The notes under the pieces: model-generated
What the model was told of the DNA's origin: nothing
The model's database searches: none
What the model saw: only the letters and a program-made list of their open reading frames with translations
Translations under genes and position numbers: made by a program
Shown: positions 15,565 to 15,981 of the stretch, one piece after another
How the letters are laid out: each line of letters opens with the position of its first letter
Position numbering within the stretch: the first letter of the stretch is position 1
From: Woeseia sp.
GTDB lineage: Bacteria > Pseudomonadota > Gammaproteobacteria > Steroidobacterales > Woeseiaceae
Direction of reading: 5' to 3'
Length of the DNA stretch: 15,981 bases
NCBI GenBank assembly: GCA_018701055.1
Contig: JABIUH010000183.1
Coordinates: 1-15,981, forward strand

Positions 15565-15981
15565 ATGACCGCGTCTCAAAAATACGAACCGCAAGCGTTC
15601 AGTCGCTCCGCCCGGACGGAAATTAGAGGTGTAAATTACCACGTTCTGGAGTGGGGAAACTCTGAGCAGCCACTGTTATTCATGTTACATGGATGGGGAG
15701 ATTGTGGCGCATCGTTTCAATTTGTTGTCGATGAGCTGCAAAAAGACTGGTTTGTGGTGGCGCCAGACTGGCGTGGATTCGGTCGATCGCGCATTCGCTG
15801 CACGTCATATTGGTTTCCCGACTACGTGGCGGATCTTCATGTACTGCTCGCACATTATCAGTCAGATAAGCCCGTGCATCTGCTTGGCCACAGCATGGGT
15901 GCCAACATCGCCGGACTTTATGCCGGAATCTTCCCGGACCGCGTCGCATCATTCGTCAATGTAGAAGGTTTTGGGCTGGTC
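15565..15981 (+). CDS. Alpha/beta hydrolase, N-terminal part (cut by window end)
   Basis: The first 139 residues of an alpha/beta-hydrolase-fold enzyme; the frame is open to the last base. Visible are the oxyanion-hole motif H-G-W-G-D (42-46), P-D-W-R-G-F-G-R-S (67-75) and the nucleophile elbow G-H-S-M-G with Ser110 (108-112), then P-D-R-V. The catalytic acid and His lie beyond the window. The family includes esterases, lipases, haloalkane dehalogenases and epoxide hydrolases; Ser as nucleophile excludes the last two. There is no signal peptide, so it is probably cytoplasmic. ATG 15565 is the only start that keeps the strand before H-G-W-G; the SD is weak. It is divergent from the permease gene across 110 nt. 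Confidence 0.88.
   Translation, partial: MTASQKYEPQAFSRSARTEIRGVNYHVLEWGNSEQPLLFMLHGWGDCGASFQFVVDELQKDWFVVAPDWRGFGRSRIRCTSYWFPDYVADLHVLLAHYQSDKPVHLLGHSMGANIAGLYAGIFPDRVASFVNVEGFGLV

Overview
The window (about 50% G+C, densely packed, both strands used) looks like ordinary chromosome from a gammaproteobacterium, probably a marine or sediment lineage. This is an inference from gene content: a GshA-type glutamate-cysteine ligase, a PspC-like tail, a DUF2845 protein, a bactofilin, a HAMP-PAS-GGDEF-EAL protein and a QorA-type quinone reductase. I see no rRNA, tRNA, IS element, phage gene or CRISPR array.

Layout. At 1-126 is the 3' end of a PspC-like gene, closed by a strong bidirectional terminator (163-196). 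On the minus strand follow a small secreted protein of unknown function (207-569) and a membrane-bound c-di-GMP regulator (727-3174). Across a 314-nt divergent gap lies an unusual membrane-anchored response regulator (3489-4811) with a C-terminal domain that resembles a degenerate OmpA fold. It converges on a bactofilin (4821-5228), which lies behind a DUF2845 secreted protein (5328-5672) whose start is anomalous: an in-frame ATG is followed at once by TAA. gshA (5869-7449) has a readable sigma-70 promoter and starts with TTG. It overlaps tail to tail with a class IV aminotransferase (7446-8354), which is the second gene of a tight pair behind a sulfotransferase-like gene (8366-9088).

The second half holds two coupled genes for N-terminally anchored extracytoplasmic proteins of unknown function (9335-9907 and 9904-10599), with a CRP-like site in the gap upstream. 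Then come an FAD/NAD(P)H ferredoxin-reductase-like enzyme (minus, 10606-11820) and a QorA-like quinone reductase (plus, 12098-13075). These two are divergent around a perfect 17-bp inverted repeat with a 63-nt spacer. The window closes with an SLC13/DASS-type permease carrying four RCK_C-like domains instead of the usual two (minus, 13088-15454) and the 5' part of an alpha/beta hydrolase (15565 to the window end).

How the genes relate. Glutathione synthesis (gshA), a quinone reductase and an FAD electron-transfer reductase are a redox theme, and the GGDEF-EAL protein and the response regulator are a signalling theme, but no single pathway unites the window. Four gene pairs end tail to tail with 9 nt or less between them or a 4-nt overlap, or 12 nt in one case, leaving no room for dedicated terminators. 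The least explained elements are the 17-bp inverted repeat, the REC-TM-OmpA-like protein, the sulfotransferase/aminotransferase pair, the anchored protein pair and the ATG-TAA start of the DUF2845 gene.
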